A stretch of 64,000 nucleotides of DNA from Fodinibius sp052060035 (GCF_052060035.1 NZ_JBPOEA010000001.1:496001-560000); one strand, 5' to 3'. Numbered from the stretch's first letter, positions 53,928-63,392 are shown. The notes: generated from the letters alone by a model not told the origin. Numbers and translations: made by a program.

Positions 53928-54698
53928 ATGCAAAATCGAATTAAGGAAAAATGGACATTTATAACGGGAGCTACCGCAGGAATTGGAAAAGCTACGGCCG
54001 AAATATTTGCAAAGTCTGGCAGTAATCTTGTATTAAATGGACGTCGTAAAAATCGTCTTGAAGAGCTAAAAAAACAGTTAGTACAACATTACAGTATTGA
54101 AGTAGTGTTGGCTCCATTTGATGTTAGAGATCGAGAAGCTGCTCAACAGTTTTTAGATAATTTTTCTCCCCCTATTGATATCCTGGTCAATAATGCGGGA
54201 CTGGCCAAAGGGGTAGAAGCTGTTTTTAATGCCCATCTTGATGATTGGGATACTATGGTTGATACTAATATCAAAGGGGTATTAAATATGACTCGACTCA
54301 TATCCCCAGAAATGAAAAAGCGCAACAGCGGTCATATTATTAACATAGGTTCTATTGCCGGTCACGAAAGTTATCCGGGCGGATCGGTATATTGTGCGAC
54401 CAAACATGCGGTAAAAGCATTTACTGAAGCTACAAAGAAAGATTTACACGGCACCAAGGTTCGGGTTAGCATGGTATCACCGGGACTGGTTGAAACCGAG
54501 TTTAGCGAAGTTCGTTTTAAGGGTGATACAGATCGTGCGAATGAAGTATATGAGGATATGAATCCGCTTATTGGCGAAGATATTGCAGAAATTGTCCATT
54601 TTATGGCAAATAGGCCTCCTCATGTCAATATCATGGATACCGTTGTTTTCCCTGTCGCGCAATCATCTTCAACGATGGTTCATCGAGATAATGAATAA
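53928..54698 (+). CDS. Short-chain dehydrogenase/reductase (YdfG-like)
   Basis: 256 aa classical SDR: nucleotide-binding TGATAGIGKATAEIF, NNAG near residue 88, catalytic Ser-Tyr-Lys with YCATKHAVK, then SPGLVETEF. NADP preference is likely from the basic residues after the first strand (NGRRKNRL). Related enzymes reduce 3-hydroxy acids/serine semialdehydes; the substrate is not evident. It overlaps the next gene by 8 bp. Confidence 0.93.
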   Translation: MQNRIKEKWTFITGATAGIGKATAEIFAKSGSNLVLNGRRKNRLEELKKQLVQHYSIEVVLAPFDVRDREAAQQFLDNFSPPIDILVNNAGLAKGVEAVFNAHLDDWDTMVDTNIKGVLNMTRLISPEMKKRNSGHIINIGSIAGHESYPGGSVYCATKHAVKAFTEATKKDLHGTKVRVSMVSPGLVETEFSEVRFKGDTDRANEVYEDMNPLIGEDIAEIVHFMANRPPHVNIMDTVVFPVAQSSSTMVHRDNE

Positions 54699-55677
54699 AT
54701 TCCTTTTTGGGGTTGTAGTTCTGGCAGCTGCACTAACCTTCAACTCATGCAGTGGAGGGAGCTCCGAGCGGTTAAATTTTGAAGAGCAGGGACGTAATGT
54801 TCCTGTATTTAATGCTGATAGTGCCTATCATTTTATTGAACGGCAGTTAGATTTTGGTCCGAGGAACCCTAACTCAAAAGGACATCAACAGGCAAAGGAA
54901 TATTTTTTAAAAACTTTGCAAAGATACGCCGGCTCACGTTCCGTATATGCTCAGAACTTTACCGCTAAAGGTTATGATGATGACTCGCTGGCGCTTTCTA
55001 ATATTATTGCTTCATTCAATCCACAGAGCAAAGATCGAATTATGCTTTCTGCCCATTGGGATACCCGTCCCCGTGCTGATAAAGCCCCAACTGATAAAGA
55101 AAAGCCCATACTTGGGGCGGATGACGGTGCCAGTGGTGTCGCTGTATTATTGGAATTGGCACGTTTGTTTAAAGAAAATCCGCCGCCGATTGGCGTAGAT
55201 ATCGTGTTGTTTGATGGAGAGGATTACGGGAAAGAGGGAGATATGTCGAAATATTTCTTGGGTTCACGATATTGGGCTAATAATCCTCCCGTCCAAGGTT
55301 ATTCTCCAAGATTTGGCATTTTATTGGATATGGTGGGAGGTAAAGATGCCCATTTTCCCAAAGAAGGATATTCGATGCAGTTTGCCCCAGCATTGGTTAA
55401 CGAAATATGGTCAATTGCCGATGAGAAAGGTCTCAATTATTTGTTTACATCCGAAGTGGGTAACAAAATTTCTGATGATCATGTGGTCATAAATCGAATT
55501 TTAGGTATCCCCACGATCGATATTATTCGCCATAACACGAACTCAGAAGGATCTCAATTTGCTCCTTACTGGCACACCCATAACGATGACATTTCTAACA
55601 TAAGCAAAAAGACGTTGGATGGGGTTGGGAAAACAGTGCTTGAATTGATTTATAATAGGGTAAATGTTTCCAATTAA
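54691..55677 (+). CDS. M28-family glutaminyl-peptide cyclotransferase-like lipoprotein
   Basis: The frame is open from 54571, but the ATG at 54691 gives the lipoprotein signal MNKFLFGVVVLAAALTFNSC. 328 aa. Zinc ligands and catalytic residues of M28/glutaminyl cyclases: SAHWDTRPRAD, LGADDGASGVAVLLELAR, FDGEDYG, FGILLDMVGGKDAHFPKEG, SDDHVVINRILGIPTIDIIR and YWHTHNDD. The overall pattern, with LGADDGAS and HTHNDD, fits glutaminyl cyclase, which forms pyroglutamate at N-termini of exported proteins. An aminopeptidase remains possible. Expected in the periplasm or outer membrane. Confidence 0.9.
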   Translation: MNKFLFGVVVLAAALTFNSCSGGSSERLNFEEQGRNVPVFNADSAYHFIERQLDFGPRNPNSKGHQQAKEYFLKTLQRYAGSRSVYAQNFTAKGYDDDSLALSNIIASFNPQSKDRIMLSAHWDTRPRADKAPTDKEKPILGADDGASGVAVLLELARLFKENPPPIGVDIVLFDGEDYGKEGDMSKYFLGSRYWANNPPVQGYSPRFGILLDMVGGKDAHFPKEGYSMQFAPALVNEIWSIADEKGLNYLFTSEVGNKISDDHVVINRILGIPTIDIIRHNTNSEGSQFAPYWHTHNDDISNISKKTLDGVGKTVLELIYNRVNVSN

Positions 55678-55692
55678 TTTATAAGTTTATAA

Positions 55693-56535
55693 ATGAAGTA
55701 TTTAAAGCTGGTCATTCAAATAGCTGATGAGTACCAGGAAAGCCTGATTGCTGAGCTTTTTGATATGGATTTTGATGGTTTTGAGCAGCGTGATGACCAA
55801 ATTATCACCTACATCCAAAAAGAACATTTCGGGATTAGTGACAGAGAACATATCGATATGTTACTTGCTGCTTATCCCGGTGACGGTTTCATTGAGTCTG
55901 AAGAAGTAGTGGCCGATCAGAATTGGAACCAACAGTGGGAGGAAACAATAAAAGCACAAACAATTGGAAGGTTTTTTATAAAACCGACCTGGTCACAGGA
56001 GGTGGTGCCCCAAGATAAAATCCTGCTCGAGATCGATCCCAAAATGTCATTTGGCACGGGTTATCATGAAACCACGCGATTGATATTAGAGCTCTTGCCA
56101 AATGTTATTTCGGATGATGATTTTGTTATTGATGCAGGTACCGGGACGGGCATATTGTCGATTGCAGCTATAAAACTCGGGGCCCGCCATGCTTTTGCTT
56201 TTGATATTGATGAATGGAGTATTTCAAATACCGAGGAAAACATTTTACTCAATAATGTGAATCATCACATCAAAGTAGAAAAAGGGTCTTCTGAGGTTAT
56301 ATCAGAAAAAAATACGGCGGATGTTGTGTTAGCGAATATTGAACGAAATACCATTCTTGATATTTTTTCTGATCTGGATGCCGCTCTTAAAGAGGGAGGA
56401 ACGTTGGTCCTTTCAGGATTATTGGAAAAAGATAAGGCATCCATCAAATCTGTTCTTAAGGAGAAATATCAAATTATTGCTATTCCACAAGAAAACGAAT
56501 GGATTGCCATCCAAGCTAAAAAGGCTGAATCGTGA
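55693..56535 (+). CDS. prmA: Ribosomal protein L11 methyltransferase
   Basis: 280 aa. The N-terminal substrate-recognition domain (about 1-90, with NWNQQWEETIKAQTIG) is followed by the SAM domain: MSFGTGYHETTRLILELL, DAGTGTGILSIAAIKLGA, FDIDEWSISNTEENI and VVLANIERN, the family NPPF-like position. Trimethylates lysines of L11. It overlaps the next gene by the stop/start tetranucleotide GTGA. Confidence 0.94.
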   Translation: MKYLKLVIQIADEYQESLIAELFDMDFDGFEQRDDQIITYIQKEHFGISDREHIDMLLAAYPGDGFIESEEVVADQNWNQQWEETIKAQTIGRFFIKPTWSQEVVPQDKILLEIDPKMSFGTGYHETTRLILELLPNVISDDDFVIDAGTGTGILSIAAIKLGARHAFAFDIDEWSISNTEENILLNNVNHHIKVEKGSSEVISEKNTADVVLANIERNTILDIFSDLDAALKEGGTLVLSGLLEKDKASIKSVLKEKYQIIAIPQENEWIAIQAKKAES

Positions 56536-57446
56536 AGGCTTCGATAGATATTGGTACAAATACGGTACTTCTTTTAGTTGCAGAACTTGATGGTAACTCT
56601 TTAACAGTTATTGATGAGCAACAACGTATCCCACGTCTGGGGTCTGGTGTTGATGAAAGTAAGAAGTTGTCGAAAGGTGCTATGCAACGGGTTATTGACT
56701 CCCTAAATGAATACCGAAAAATAGTGAGAAAAAAATATCCTGAAGTTGAGAATATTTATGTTACAGCTACAAGCGCAGTTCGTGATGCCGAAAACAAAGC
56801 TGAATTTTTGGATTTGGTTGAACAAAAAACTGGGTTAAAAGTCCAAGTTTTAAGTGGATTAAAGGAGGCTGAATATACATTCTTGGGAGCTCAAAGTGTA
56901 CTCAATGATGTTGAAGGCTCTAAGCTTGTTATTGATATCGGCGGAGGGAGTACTGAATTAGCATATGGCCAGGAGCAACTTGAAGATCGCTATTCATACG
57001 ATATGGGTTGCGTACGCTTTACTGAACGATTCTTGAAAAACAATCCACCCACAGATTTACAAATCCAAGAATGTCGAGATGCTATTAAAAGGGTATTGGA
57101 AGAATATCGATTTAACTTCCCAACACAGACAACATTTATTGGTGTTGCCGGTACGGTAACATCATTAGCCTTTATCGATTTGAAAATGAGCTCATATAAT
57201 GCAGAAACGTTATCGGGGCATATAATTACAAAAAAGAAACTCCAAAGTTACATTAACCGCTTTTGCAGCTATACTTCTGATATGCTTGGAAAAAAGTATC
57301 CCGAAGTGATGAAGGGGAGGGCCGATATTTTCTTGGCAGGACTACTTATATTGGATGAATTTATGAAGTCGAATAATATAGAAGAGTTGATCACATCAAC
57401 AGGTGGGATTCGATACGGAACATTAATTGCTGAGACAAAAAAATAA
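56532..57446 (+). CDS. Ppx/GppA family phosphatase
   Basis: Exopolyphosphatase / guanosine pentaphosphate phosphatase family, 304 aa: actin-like fold with KASIDIGTNTVLLLVAEL, VYVTATSAVRDAENKAEF-like IYVTATSAVRD, VIDIGGGSTELAYG and VAGTVTSLAFIDL. The C-terminal domain of long Ppx proteins is absent, so it is of the short type. Start is GTG at 56532, overlapping the prmA stop. Probably involved in polyphosphate or (p)ppGpp turnover. Confidence 0.92.
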   Translation: MKASIDIGTNTVLLLVAELDGNSLTVIDEQQRIPRLGSGVDESKKLSKGAMQRVIDSLNEYRKIVRKKYPEVENIYVTATSAVRDAENKAEFLDLVEQKTGLKVQVLSGLKEAEYTFLGAQSVLNDVEGSKLVIDIGGGSTELAYGQEQLEDRYSYDMGCVRFTERFLKNNPPTDLQIQECRDAIKRVLEEYRFNFPTQTTFIGVAGTVTSLAFIDLKMSSYNAETLSGHIITKKKLQSYINRFCSYTSDMLGKKYPEVMKGRADIFLAGLLILDEFMKSNNIEELITSTGGIRYGTLIAETKK

Positions 57447-57471
57447 AAAGGGTACTCTTTAAAGAGTACCC
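57441..57471. terminator. Bidirectional terminator
   Basis: GGGTACTCTTT (57450-57460) and AAAGAGTACCC (57461-57471) are an exact inverted repeat. On the minus strand it is followed by TTTTTATTTTTTT; on the plus strand no T-run follows, so it works best for the minus-strand gene. Confidence 0.82.
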
Positions 57472-57501
57472 CTAAATCAATGCTTTGCTGATTTTAATCC
57501 C

Positions 57502-57978
57502 TTAGAAAGGGAATCGTAGCCCGGCGGAAATGGCTAATTGATCGGCGTTGCCAATCACATATTTCAGTTCTGTATAAAGATTAGCGAAGTCAATTCCGAA
57601 TTCAGCACCGCCACCAAGGTTAAGACCGAGTTCGGATTCAGAATTAGAGCCAAATTGTCCTAAGTCTACTTTCAACGTAGCATAATTCAAGCCCGCTAAA
57701 CCATATACACGTACGTTATCTTTGGCATAAAAGCCATAATGCCCATTTACGTTTAGCTCCCACCAATCGTAATTATCTGGAAAGAATATGATGAAATCTG
57801 CAGCACCATTAATTTTTTCAGTAAAATTATAAACCCCTCCGGCTTGTATTCCAATAGCTTCTACTTCACTCCCATAGGCTAACCCTCCTCCCAGTTTAAA
57901 ATCTTGGGCTTGAGCACTTGCATGATAAGCGAAAATTAATCCGAAAAGGAGTAATGCTAATTTTATTGTTCTCTTCAT
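57502..57978 (-). CDS. Small outer-membrane beta-barrel protein
   Basis: 158 aa with signal MKRTIKLALLLFGLIFAYHA then SAQA. The mature chain is made of alternating short strands (FKLGGGLAYGS, VYGLAGLNYATLKVDL, LGLNLGGGAEFGIDFANLYTELKY) and ends AISAGLRFPF with the terminal Phe typical of barrels. OmpX/PorT-like 8-strand size. Function unknown. Confidence 0.85.
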   Translation of the reverse strand: MKRTIKLALLLFGLIFAYHASAQAQDFKLGGGLAYGSEVEAIGIQAGGVYNFTEKINGAADFIIFFPDNYDWWELNVNGHYGFYAKDNVRVYGLAGLNYATLKVDLGQFGSNSESELGLNLGGGAEFGIDFANLYTELKYVIGNADQLAISAGLRFPF

Positions 57979-58125
57979 AGTGTTGTTTATTATTTGATTA
58001 AGGTTAATATCCCCTTTATGGGTGACTTATTCTATACGTAAGCTCCCTGAAATTTGTATCAAATTAACCGAAACTAATTTATTTTACCAATTTTCAGTTA
58101 TTGCTAAGTTATTCAATAAAATAAG

Positions 58126-58155
58126 AAAAGGGGAGCAGGATTAACTGCTCCCCTT
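58126..58155 (-). terminator. Rho-independent terminator
   Basis: AAGGGGAGCAG (58128-58138) and CTGCTCCCCTT (58145-58155), perfect stem; T-rich on the minus strand after it. Confidence 0.82.
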
Positions 58156-58174
58156 ACTTCTTACTAATTTAGCT

Positions 58175-58801
58175 TTAAAAAGAGTAGCCGGCAGTTATGA
58201 ATAGGGCTCGATTAGTTGTATCACCCATTCCAGATCCTGATGCACTATCATCAATATTTGTAATTCCAAGGTCGTAACGAACGCCAATATTGAAACCGCT
58301 TATATTAGCTCCAACCTCACCAGCTACACCAAAGTCAGTACCTTTAACGTTATCACTTATGTCTGTTGTTTGTCCGCTACTCTCACTTTCAGCATTTACA
58401 TTAAATCCCAAATAAGGACCAGCAGCAGCATAAGGTTTAAACGAGCTCCCCCCGGCACTAAAACCATATTTTGCCAATACTGGAATTTCTATATAATCTA
58501 AGGTAGTAGTAGTTGTAGTATTACTAAACGTACTTTCTGCCCCTTTTTGCACATATAGAAGTTCTGGCTGGAGCATAAAACCTGAACTCATTTCGAAGTT
58601 GGTATAAACTCCAGCTACAAACCCAGTTGTTGAACTGCTTGAGATACTGGCACCACTACTGGAATATGAAAGTTTTGCAAAGTCTAAGCCACCTTTTACA
58701 CCAATATTTGGTTGTGCATCAGCGGTATTAACATTCATAAATGTTAAGCCAACGAGTATTAAGCCTAAAGCCAATCCTGATATATTTAGCAACTTTTTCA
58801 T
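58175..58801 (-). CDS. PorT-family outer-membrane beta-barrel protein
   Basis: 208 aa with signal MKKLLNISGLALGLILVGLT ending near ADAQP. Pattern NIGVKGGLDFAKLSYSSSGA, GFVAGVYTNFEMSSGFMLQP, ELLYVQKGAES and FNIGVRYDLGITNID, ending FITAGYSF with terminal Phe, fits the OMP_b-brl_2/PorT family common in Bacteroidota. Ser-rich loops are exposed. Function unknown. It stands before the small barrel gene in the same direction but has its own terminator. Confidence 0.88.
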   Translation of the reverse strand: MKKLLNISGLALGLILVGLTFMNVNTADAQPNIGVKGGLDFAKLSYSSSGASISSSSTTGFVAGVYTNFEMSSGFMLQPELLYVQKGAESTFSNTTTTTTLDYIEIPVLAKYGFSAGGSSFKPYAAAGPYLGFNVNAESESSGQTTDISDNVKGTDFGVAGEVGANISGFNIGVRYDLGITNIDDSASGSGMGDTTNRALFITAGYSF

Positions 58802-59054
58802 AGTAACTTGATGTCTTTATTTAAATTTAATGTTTACTCTATATAATGAATATTAGCCATTTACCGGCCGTCTTGTTTGTATGACCGCTTTATGGCTAAT
58901 TCCTTACAAAATTATTTGTTTTCCTCTATTGAGGAAATTGATCTTCAAATATTAACATCAAATGGGAAGATGTTTTGAGTGGGAATAAAGTGACACTTTT
59001 GCTAAGTTTGGGCCGAAATTAATAATAGCAATTATTTTCCTGTCTTAACTGGGA

Positions 59055-59693
59055 ATGTCTGATTCTAACGCTACAAATTCACAAACTTCTGATTCCCCGC
59101 GCGAAAATGCTTCTGAAAGCAGCCTCGAGGATGATGTCTTGGTTAAAAGAGCAAAGGGGGGAGATGAAAAGGCCTATAAAAAGCTGGTAGACAAGTATGA
59201 GCGAGCTCTTTATTTCCATATCCTCAAGATGGTTAAAGATCGCGAACAGGTAGAAGATCTTGTGCAAGAAGCATTTGTGAAGGCGTTTGATAATTTAAAT
59301 ACTTACAGTACCAATTACGCTTTTTCAACGTGGTTATACCGTATTGCGACCAACAATACGATCGACTATTTACGGAAAAAGAAGTTGAAAACACTCTCCA
59401 TTGATAAGCCGATGAAAACCAAGGACGGAGAAATGGAGATGCAGCTGCCTGATGAGTCGGCCAGTACCGATCGGGATATCATAAAGAAGCAGCGCAAAAA
59501 GATTGTACAAAATGCCATTGCTGATCTTCCTGATAAATACCGGAAGGTTATTGAATTAAGGCACATGGAGGAGAAAAGCTACAAAGAGATTTCTGATATT
59601 TTAGATAAGCCGTTGGGAACAGTAAAAGCACATATTTTTAGAGCTCGTGAATTGCTGTACAAAGAACTTAAAGATAAAAAGCATCGCTTTTAA
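59055..59693 (+). CDS. RNA polymerase sigma-70 factor, ECF type
   Basis: 212 aa. Region 2 (about 40-110): YFHILKMVKDREQVEDLVQE, AFVKAFDNLNTYSTNYAFST, WLYRIATNNTIDYLRKKK; region 4 (about 155-205): DLPDKYRKVIELRHMEEKSY and LDKPLGTVKAHIFRARELL. No region 1.1 or 3, so ECF-like. An acidic Ser-rich N-terminal tail is unusual. No anti-sigma gene is adjacent (the next gene, queG, is convergent), so its regulation is not evident. Targets unknown. Confidence 0.93.
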   Translation: MSDSNATNSQTSDSPRENASESSLEDDVLVKRAKGGDEKAYKKLVDKYERALYFHILKMVKDREQVEDLVQEAFVKAFDNLNTYSTNYAFSTWLYRIATNNTIDYLRKKKLKTLSIDKPMKTKDGEMEMQLPDESASTDRDIIKKQRKKIVQNAIADLPDKYRKVIELRHMEEKSYKEISDILDKPLGTVKAHIFRARELLYKELKDKKHRF

Positions 59694-59700
59694 TACCGCA

Positions 59701-60651
59701 TTAATCCTTTTTATTGAGACTTTCGGCGGTTGCTGCTACATTATCTTTGTATTTCTCAAACTTAGCTCGTCTAATCGCGCTTCCCTCAAATAGGGCATCA
59801 TATTGGGGAATATCCAGTTCTTGCCAATAGTTGATATCATGATCCAAAATTTTTTTACGGGGAAATAGGTCTTCCATTTGCCCGTACTTTGCATCACGAT
59901 TCCACGGACAAACATCCTGACAAATATCACAACCGAACATCCATCCGCCTAAATCATCCCGATGTTCTTCAGGGATTTCTTCTTTCAGCTCGATGGTCAG
60001 ATAGGAGATGCATTTCGTTGCATCTACCCGGTAGGGCTCATAAATAGCGTTAGTGGGGCACGAATCGATACAACGTGTACAGCTACCACAATGGTCAGTT
60101 ACCGGAGTATTGTAGCTGAATTCAGCATCGACGATCATTTCACCGATAAAAAAGAAAGATCCCAAATTTTTGTTGAGGATGTTGGAGTTTTTGCCCATCC
60201 ATCCGAGACCTGATTTTACTGCCCAAGCCTTCTCTAAAACAGGAGCTGAATCAACGAAAACACGGCCTTCCAATCCGCCTAAAAGCTCTCTGGTTTGTGC
60301 AAAAAGTTTTTTGAGTTTTTCCTTATATACCTTGTGATAATCACGTCCCTGGGCATATTTGGCAATTTTTGGCCCATCATTCTGTTGCATTTGCCGTTCA
60401 TGTTCGGGATGAAAGTAACTGCCTATTACCGAAACTACGGATTTTGATCCCGGGACAAGCTTGGTAGGATCTACTCGCTTTTCGAAGTGGTTTTCCATCC
60501 AACCCATAGTACCGTGCCGGTCTTGGTTTAGCCATTCTCGTAATCGGCGTTCTTCCTTTTCTAACCGGCCTGCTTTGGCAAACCCACAGGCGTTAAATCC
60601 TAATCGGAGGGCATATTCTCGCACTTTTTGGGTACGCTCACGGATGTTCAT
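59701..60651 (-). CDS. queG: Epoxyqueuosine reductase
   Basis: Last step of queuosine synthesis in tRNA: cobalamin- and Fe-S-dependent reduction. 316 aa from the ATG at 60651 (a GTG lies 6 nt upstream). Two 4Fe-4S motifs: CGSCTRCIDSCPTNAIYEP and CDICQDVCPWN. The N-terminal domain ALRLGFNACGFAKAGRL and GRDYHKVYKEKLKKL are family-typical, as is SAPVLEKAWAVKSGLGWMG. Complete and catalytically normal in appearance. Confidence 0.95.
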   Translation of the reverse strand: MNIRERTQKVREYALRLGFNACGFAKAGRLEKEERRLREWLNQDRHGTMGWMENHFEKRVDPTKLVPGSKSVVSVIGSYFHPEHERQMQQNDGPKIAKYAQGRDYHKVYKEKLKKLFAQTRELLGGLEGRVFVDSAPVLEKAWAVKSGLGWMGKNSNILNKNLGSFFFIGEMIVDAEFSYNTPVTDHCGSCTRCIDSCPTNAIYEPYRVDATKCISYLTIELKEEIPEEHRDDLGGWMFGCDICQDVCPWNRDAKYGQMEDLFPRKKILDHDINYWQELDIPQYDALFEGSAIRRAKFEKYKDNVAATAESLNKKD

Positions 60652-60782
60652 TATCACATAGAAATTTAGTGCGTTTTATTTTCTAAAAGGTAAGGTATTT
60701 ACAATGAAATATTTAGCAGTTTTATCGAGTGAAATAGCCATTTCGGACTTTCGAATCCTCAAAATTTAGGCGTATTGTTTGG

Positions 60783-60872
60783 TTAAGTTTTGCCATTGGA
60801 ACTGTTAATAGTGAATGACTTTTCAACACCGACACCAGTAATTCCACCTACTAAAAAACCAGTTGGGTCCAT
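60783..60872 (-). CDS. Possible 29-residue small ORF downstream of ftsE
   Basis: The only protein-like frame in 60658-60913: MDPTGFLVGGITGVGVEKSF followed by nine more residues and a stop. Hydrophobic glycine-rich beginning, polar end; no strong ribosome-binding site. It lies 40 bp after the ftsE stop. Could be a chance frame. Confidence 0.2.
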   Translation of the reverse strand: MDPTGFLVGGITGVGVEKSFTINSSNGKT

Positions 60873-60913
60873 TAATAATGGTCTAAACGGTTATCAAAAT
60901 TGATGACCCAATT

Positions 60914-61597
60914 CTATAGTTTATTGATTGCTATATCTTTAATCTTTCCATCGTCAAGTTTGAGGGTACGATAGGGATATTGTTTGACGGTATCATAGTC
61001 GTGGGTTACCATAAGTACAGCCATACCACGGTTGTTGATCTGTTTAAGGAGTTCCATAATGGAGGCTGAAGCCTCCGGGTCGAGGTTGCCCGTAGGTTCA
61101 TCAGCCAACATGATGCGAGGCTCATTGGCCAAGGCTCGGGCAATGACTACCCGCTGTTTTTCACCACCTGAAAGGTCATTGGGCATGTTTTTTCGCTTGT
61201 GACTTAATCCAACCATTCCCAACACTTCGAGCACCCGCTGTTTGATATAGCTCTTTTTTTCGCCGATTACTTGCAGCGAAAAGGCTACATTATCATACAC
61301 GGATCGGTCGGGAAGAAGCTGAAAGTCCTGAAATACAATACCGAGCCTACGTCGAAGGTACGGAACTTTTTTATCGGGAAGAGAAGTGACATCCAGATCT
61401 GCTACGCGAACTCCACCGGAATCAGGAAGCAGGTCGCGGTAAATGAGTCTTAAAAATGAACTTTTGCCGGCCCCGGTTTGACCTATAAGATAGGCAAACT
61501 CCCCGTTTTCAAGCGAAAAGTTAATATTGTCGAGTACCGGCTGGTGATCGTAGGATACTGTTACGTTTGAAAACTCTATTACTGATTGCTGGGACAT
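60914..61597 (-). CDS. ftsE: FtsE-type ABC transporter ATPase
   Basis: 227 aa ABC ATPase: Walker A GQTGAGKSS, Q-loop FQDFQLLPDRSVYDNVAF, signature LSGGEKQRVVIARALANEP, Walker B IMLADEPTGNLDP, H-loop VTHDY. The LLPDRSVYDNVAFSLQVIG stretch is typical of FtsE, which with FtsX controls peptidoglycan hydrolases at division. No ftsX gene follows in the window. Its start overlaps the methyltransferase gene by 19 bp, indicating translational coupling. Confidence 0.88.
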   Translation of the reverse strand: MSQQSVIEFSNVTVSYDHQPVLDNINFSLENGEFAYLIGQTGAGKSSFLRLIYRDLLPDSGGVRVADLDVTSLPDKKVPYLRRRLGIVFQDFQLLPDRSVYDNVAFSLQVIGEKKSYIKQRVLEVLGMVGLSHKRKNMPNDLSGGEKQRVVIARALANEPRIMLADEPTGNLDPEASASIMELLKQINNRGMAVLMVTHDYDTVKQYPYRTLKLDDGKIKDIAINKL

Positions 61598-62373
61598 TGT
61601 AATACCATTGTGATTCGTAAACTATGGGTATCGGCTTCCTCAAATTCGAAACCGCTGTATTTTGCTCGTATGTTATACGCTGTTTGATCGATAATATCAA
61701 GCATTTCTTGCAAGGTGTAAATACGCTGGTGATGAACTTCGCTGAATTCCTCAATTACCGTTTCTTGATCCTTGGCAAGTTTTTCTATGCGAAAAGCATT
61801 TTCGTGTAGCTGGTTTTCTGGATCGTAACTGCTTTTTCGAAAATACCTATAGTTATCATCGGTATATCCCTCTTCATTGTTTAGATATTCAATAGCTTGC
61901 ACCGAGTTTTTTGGTGTAGTAAAATCAAAAATGAGCAGTCCACCGGGGTTAAGGACTGCTTCTGTCTGATTGAGGAATGTTAATACTTCATCGCCATTTT
62001 GCAGGTAATTGATACTGTCGAAAACACAAAATGCAGCATCAAAGGTGCGATCGAGCTGAATATCCAGAAAATCCATAACCTTGAAATCAACATTGCAATG
62101 CATGGCTTTATTTTTCTCACGTGCTTTTTGGATCATCTCTGGAGATTTGTCCGTTCCTACAACGTTATAACATTCCAACTCATCCAAGAAAAGAGAAATA
62201 GAACCCGTACCGCAGGCCAGCTCCAGAATTTCTACGGGGTTTGGGTGATGCCGAAGCATGATAGCATCAATAAAATCAGCCCAGAATTCGTAATCCACAT
62301 CTTCCATGACGGCATCATAAATATCAGCCAGTTTTGAGTACTCCGGTTGTTGACCTGTTTTATCAGTACTCAT
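61579..62373 (-). CDS. SAM-dependent methyltransferase
   Basis: 264 aa class I methyltransferase: motif I EILELACGTGSISLFLDELE, then VVGTDKSPEMIQKAREKNK and FDAAFCVFDSINYLQNGDEV. The C-terminal part forms a beta-rich extension (HHQRIYTLQEMLDIIDQTAY) seen in Methyltransf_25-type proteins of Bacteroidota and Firmicutes. Substrate unknown. Its start codon shares one base with the pdxA stop (TAATG). Confidence 0.88.
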   Translation of the reverse strand: MSTDKTGQQPEYSKLADIYDAVMEDVDYEFWADFIDAIMLRHHPNPVEILELACGTGSISLFLDELECYNVVGTDKSPEMIQKAREKNKAMHCNVDFKVMDFLDIQLDRTFDAAFCVFDSINYLQNGDEVLTFLNQTEAVLNPGGLLIFDFTTPKNSVQAIEYLNNEEGYTDDNYRYFRKSSYDPENQLHENAFRIEKLAKDQETVIEEFSEVHHQRIYTLQEMLDIIDQTAYNIRAKYSGFEFEEADTHSLRITMVLQCPSNQ

Positions 62374-63374
62374 TACTTTACTACTCGTTTATTTCGATGC
62401 TCTATAAGTTCTGCAGCGAGCTTCAAGGCTTCAGTAAATGAGGATGGGTTAGCTTTATTTTCTCCGGCGATATCAAAAGCAGTACCGTGGTCTGGTGAGG
62501 TTCGAATAATAGGAATACCGGCAGTGTAATTTACACCGCCGCCGAACGAGAGAGTTTTAAACGGGATTAATCCCTGGTCATGATACATGGCCAAAATACC
62601 ATCATACTGTTCATGTTTTCGATTGCCAAAAAATCCATCGGCGGGGTGGGGGCCGGTCACGTCCAATCCTTTGGAACGGGCTAATTCAATAGCGGGACTT
62701 ATAATTTCCTGTTCTTCGGTACCAATAACACCACCATCACCGGCATGGGGATTAAGGCCAAGCACAGCAATGTTTGGGGATGCGATATCGAAATCATTTT
62801 GCAGAGCATTATGCATCACCCCAATATATTTTGTGACCAAATTGGTGGACAGGGTGGAAGAAACATTCGATACGGGAATGTGTCCGGTTACAAGTCCCAC
62901 TCTTAAATCTTCGTGAACCAACATCATCATGAAGTCAGAGGTATTAGTTTTTTCGGCCAGAAATTCGGTATGGCCCGGGATATGATACCCTGCTAAATTT
63001 ACGGCTTCTTTAGATATTGGAGCCGTAACCAGCGCATTGGCTTGCTGTGATTTGCACAACGCAATTCCTTTTTTGACAGCCAGCATGGCACACTTGCCCG
63101 ACTGCTTAGAAAATGTTCCGGGTGAAACTGAAATATCTTCATCCCCATAAGTTTCCAGAAGGTTAAATTGTTGTTCGACAATATCATCAATGGATGATGC
63201 ATGATGATAATCCAGTGTTTGGGAAAGATTATTAAGCCACCAGTTTAAAACCTTTTTTGAGCTGAGAATAATTGGGGTAAGATCTTTCAGTGGTTGTTTA
63301 CTCAATGCTTTTATGACAACTTCGGGTCCGATTCCATTTACATCTCCAATGCTTATTGCAACGCGTTTCCCCAT
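62373..63374 (-). CDS. pdxA: 4-hydroxythreonine-4-phosphate dehydrogenase
   Basis: NAD-dependent step of pyridoxal phosphate synthesis (DXP-dependent route). 333 aa. Conserved: ISIGDVNGIGPEVVIKAL, VTAPISKEAVNLAGYHIPGH with a metal-binding His, GLNPHAGDGGVIGTEEQE and MYHDQGLIPFKTLSFGGGVN with a second His, TSPDHGTAFDIAG. Full length and intact. First gene of the pdxA-methyltransferase-ftsE group, which is translationally coupled. Confidence 0.96.
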   Translation of the reverse strand: MGKRVAISIGDVNGIGPEVVIKALSKQPLKDLTPIILSSKKVLNWWLNNLSQTLDYHHASSIDDIVEQQFNLLETYGDEDISVSPGTFSKQSGKCAMLAVKKGIALCKSQQANALVTAPISKEAVNLAGYHIPGHTEFLAEKTNTSDFMMMLVHEDLRVGLVTGHIPVSNVSSTLSTNLVTKYIGVMHNALQNDFDIASPNIAVLGLNPHAGDGGVIGTEEQEIISPAIELARSKGLDVTGPHPADGFFGNRKHEQYDGILAMYHDQGLIPFKTLSFGGGVNYTAGIPIIRTSPDHGTAFDIAGENKANPSSFTEALKLAAELIEHRNKRVVK

Positions 63375-63392
63375 AAAGTAGCTTTTGGATAT

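Noticed and set aside
59055..60657. queG as an anti-sigma partner of the sigma factor gene
   Set aside because: queG is a complete, well-conserved enzyme on the opposite strand; the two genes only converge.
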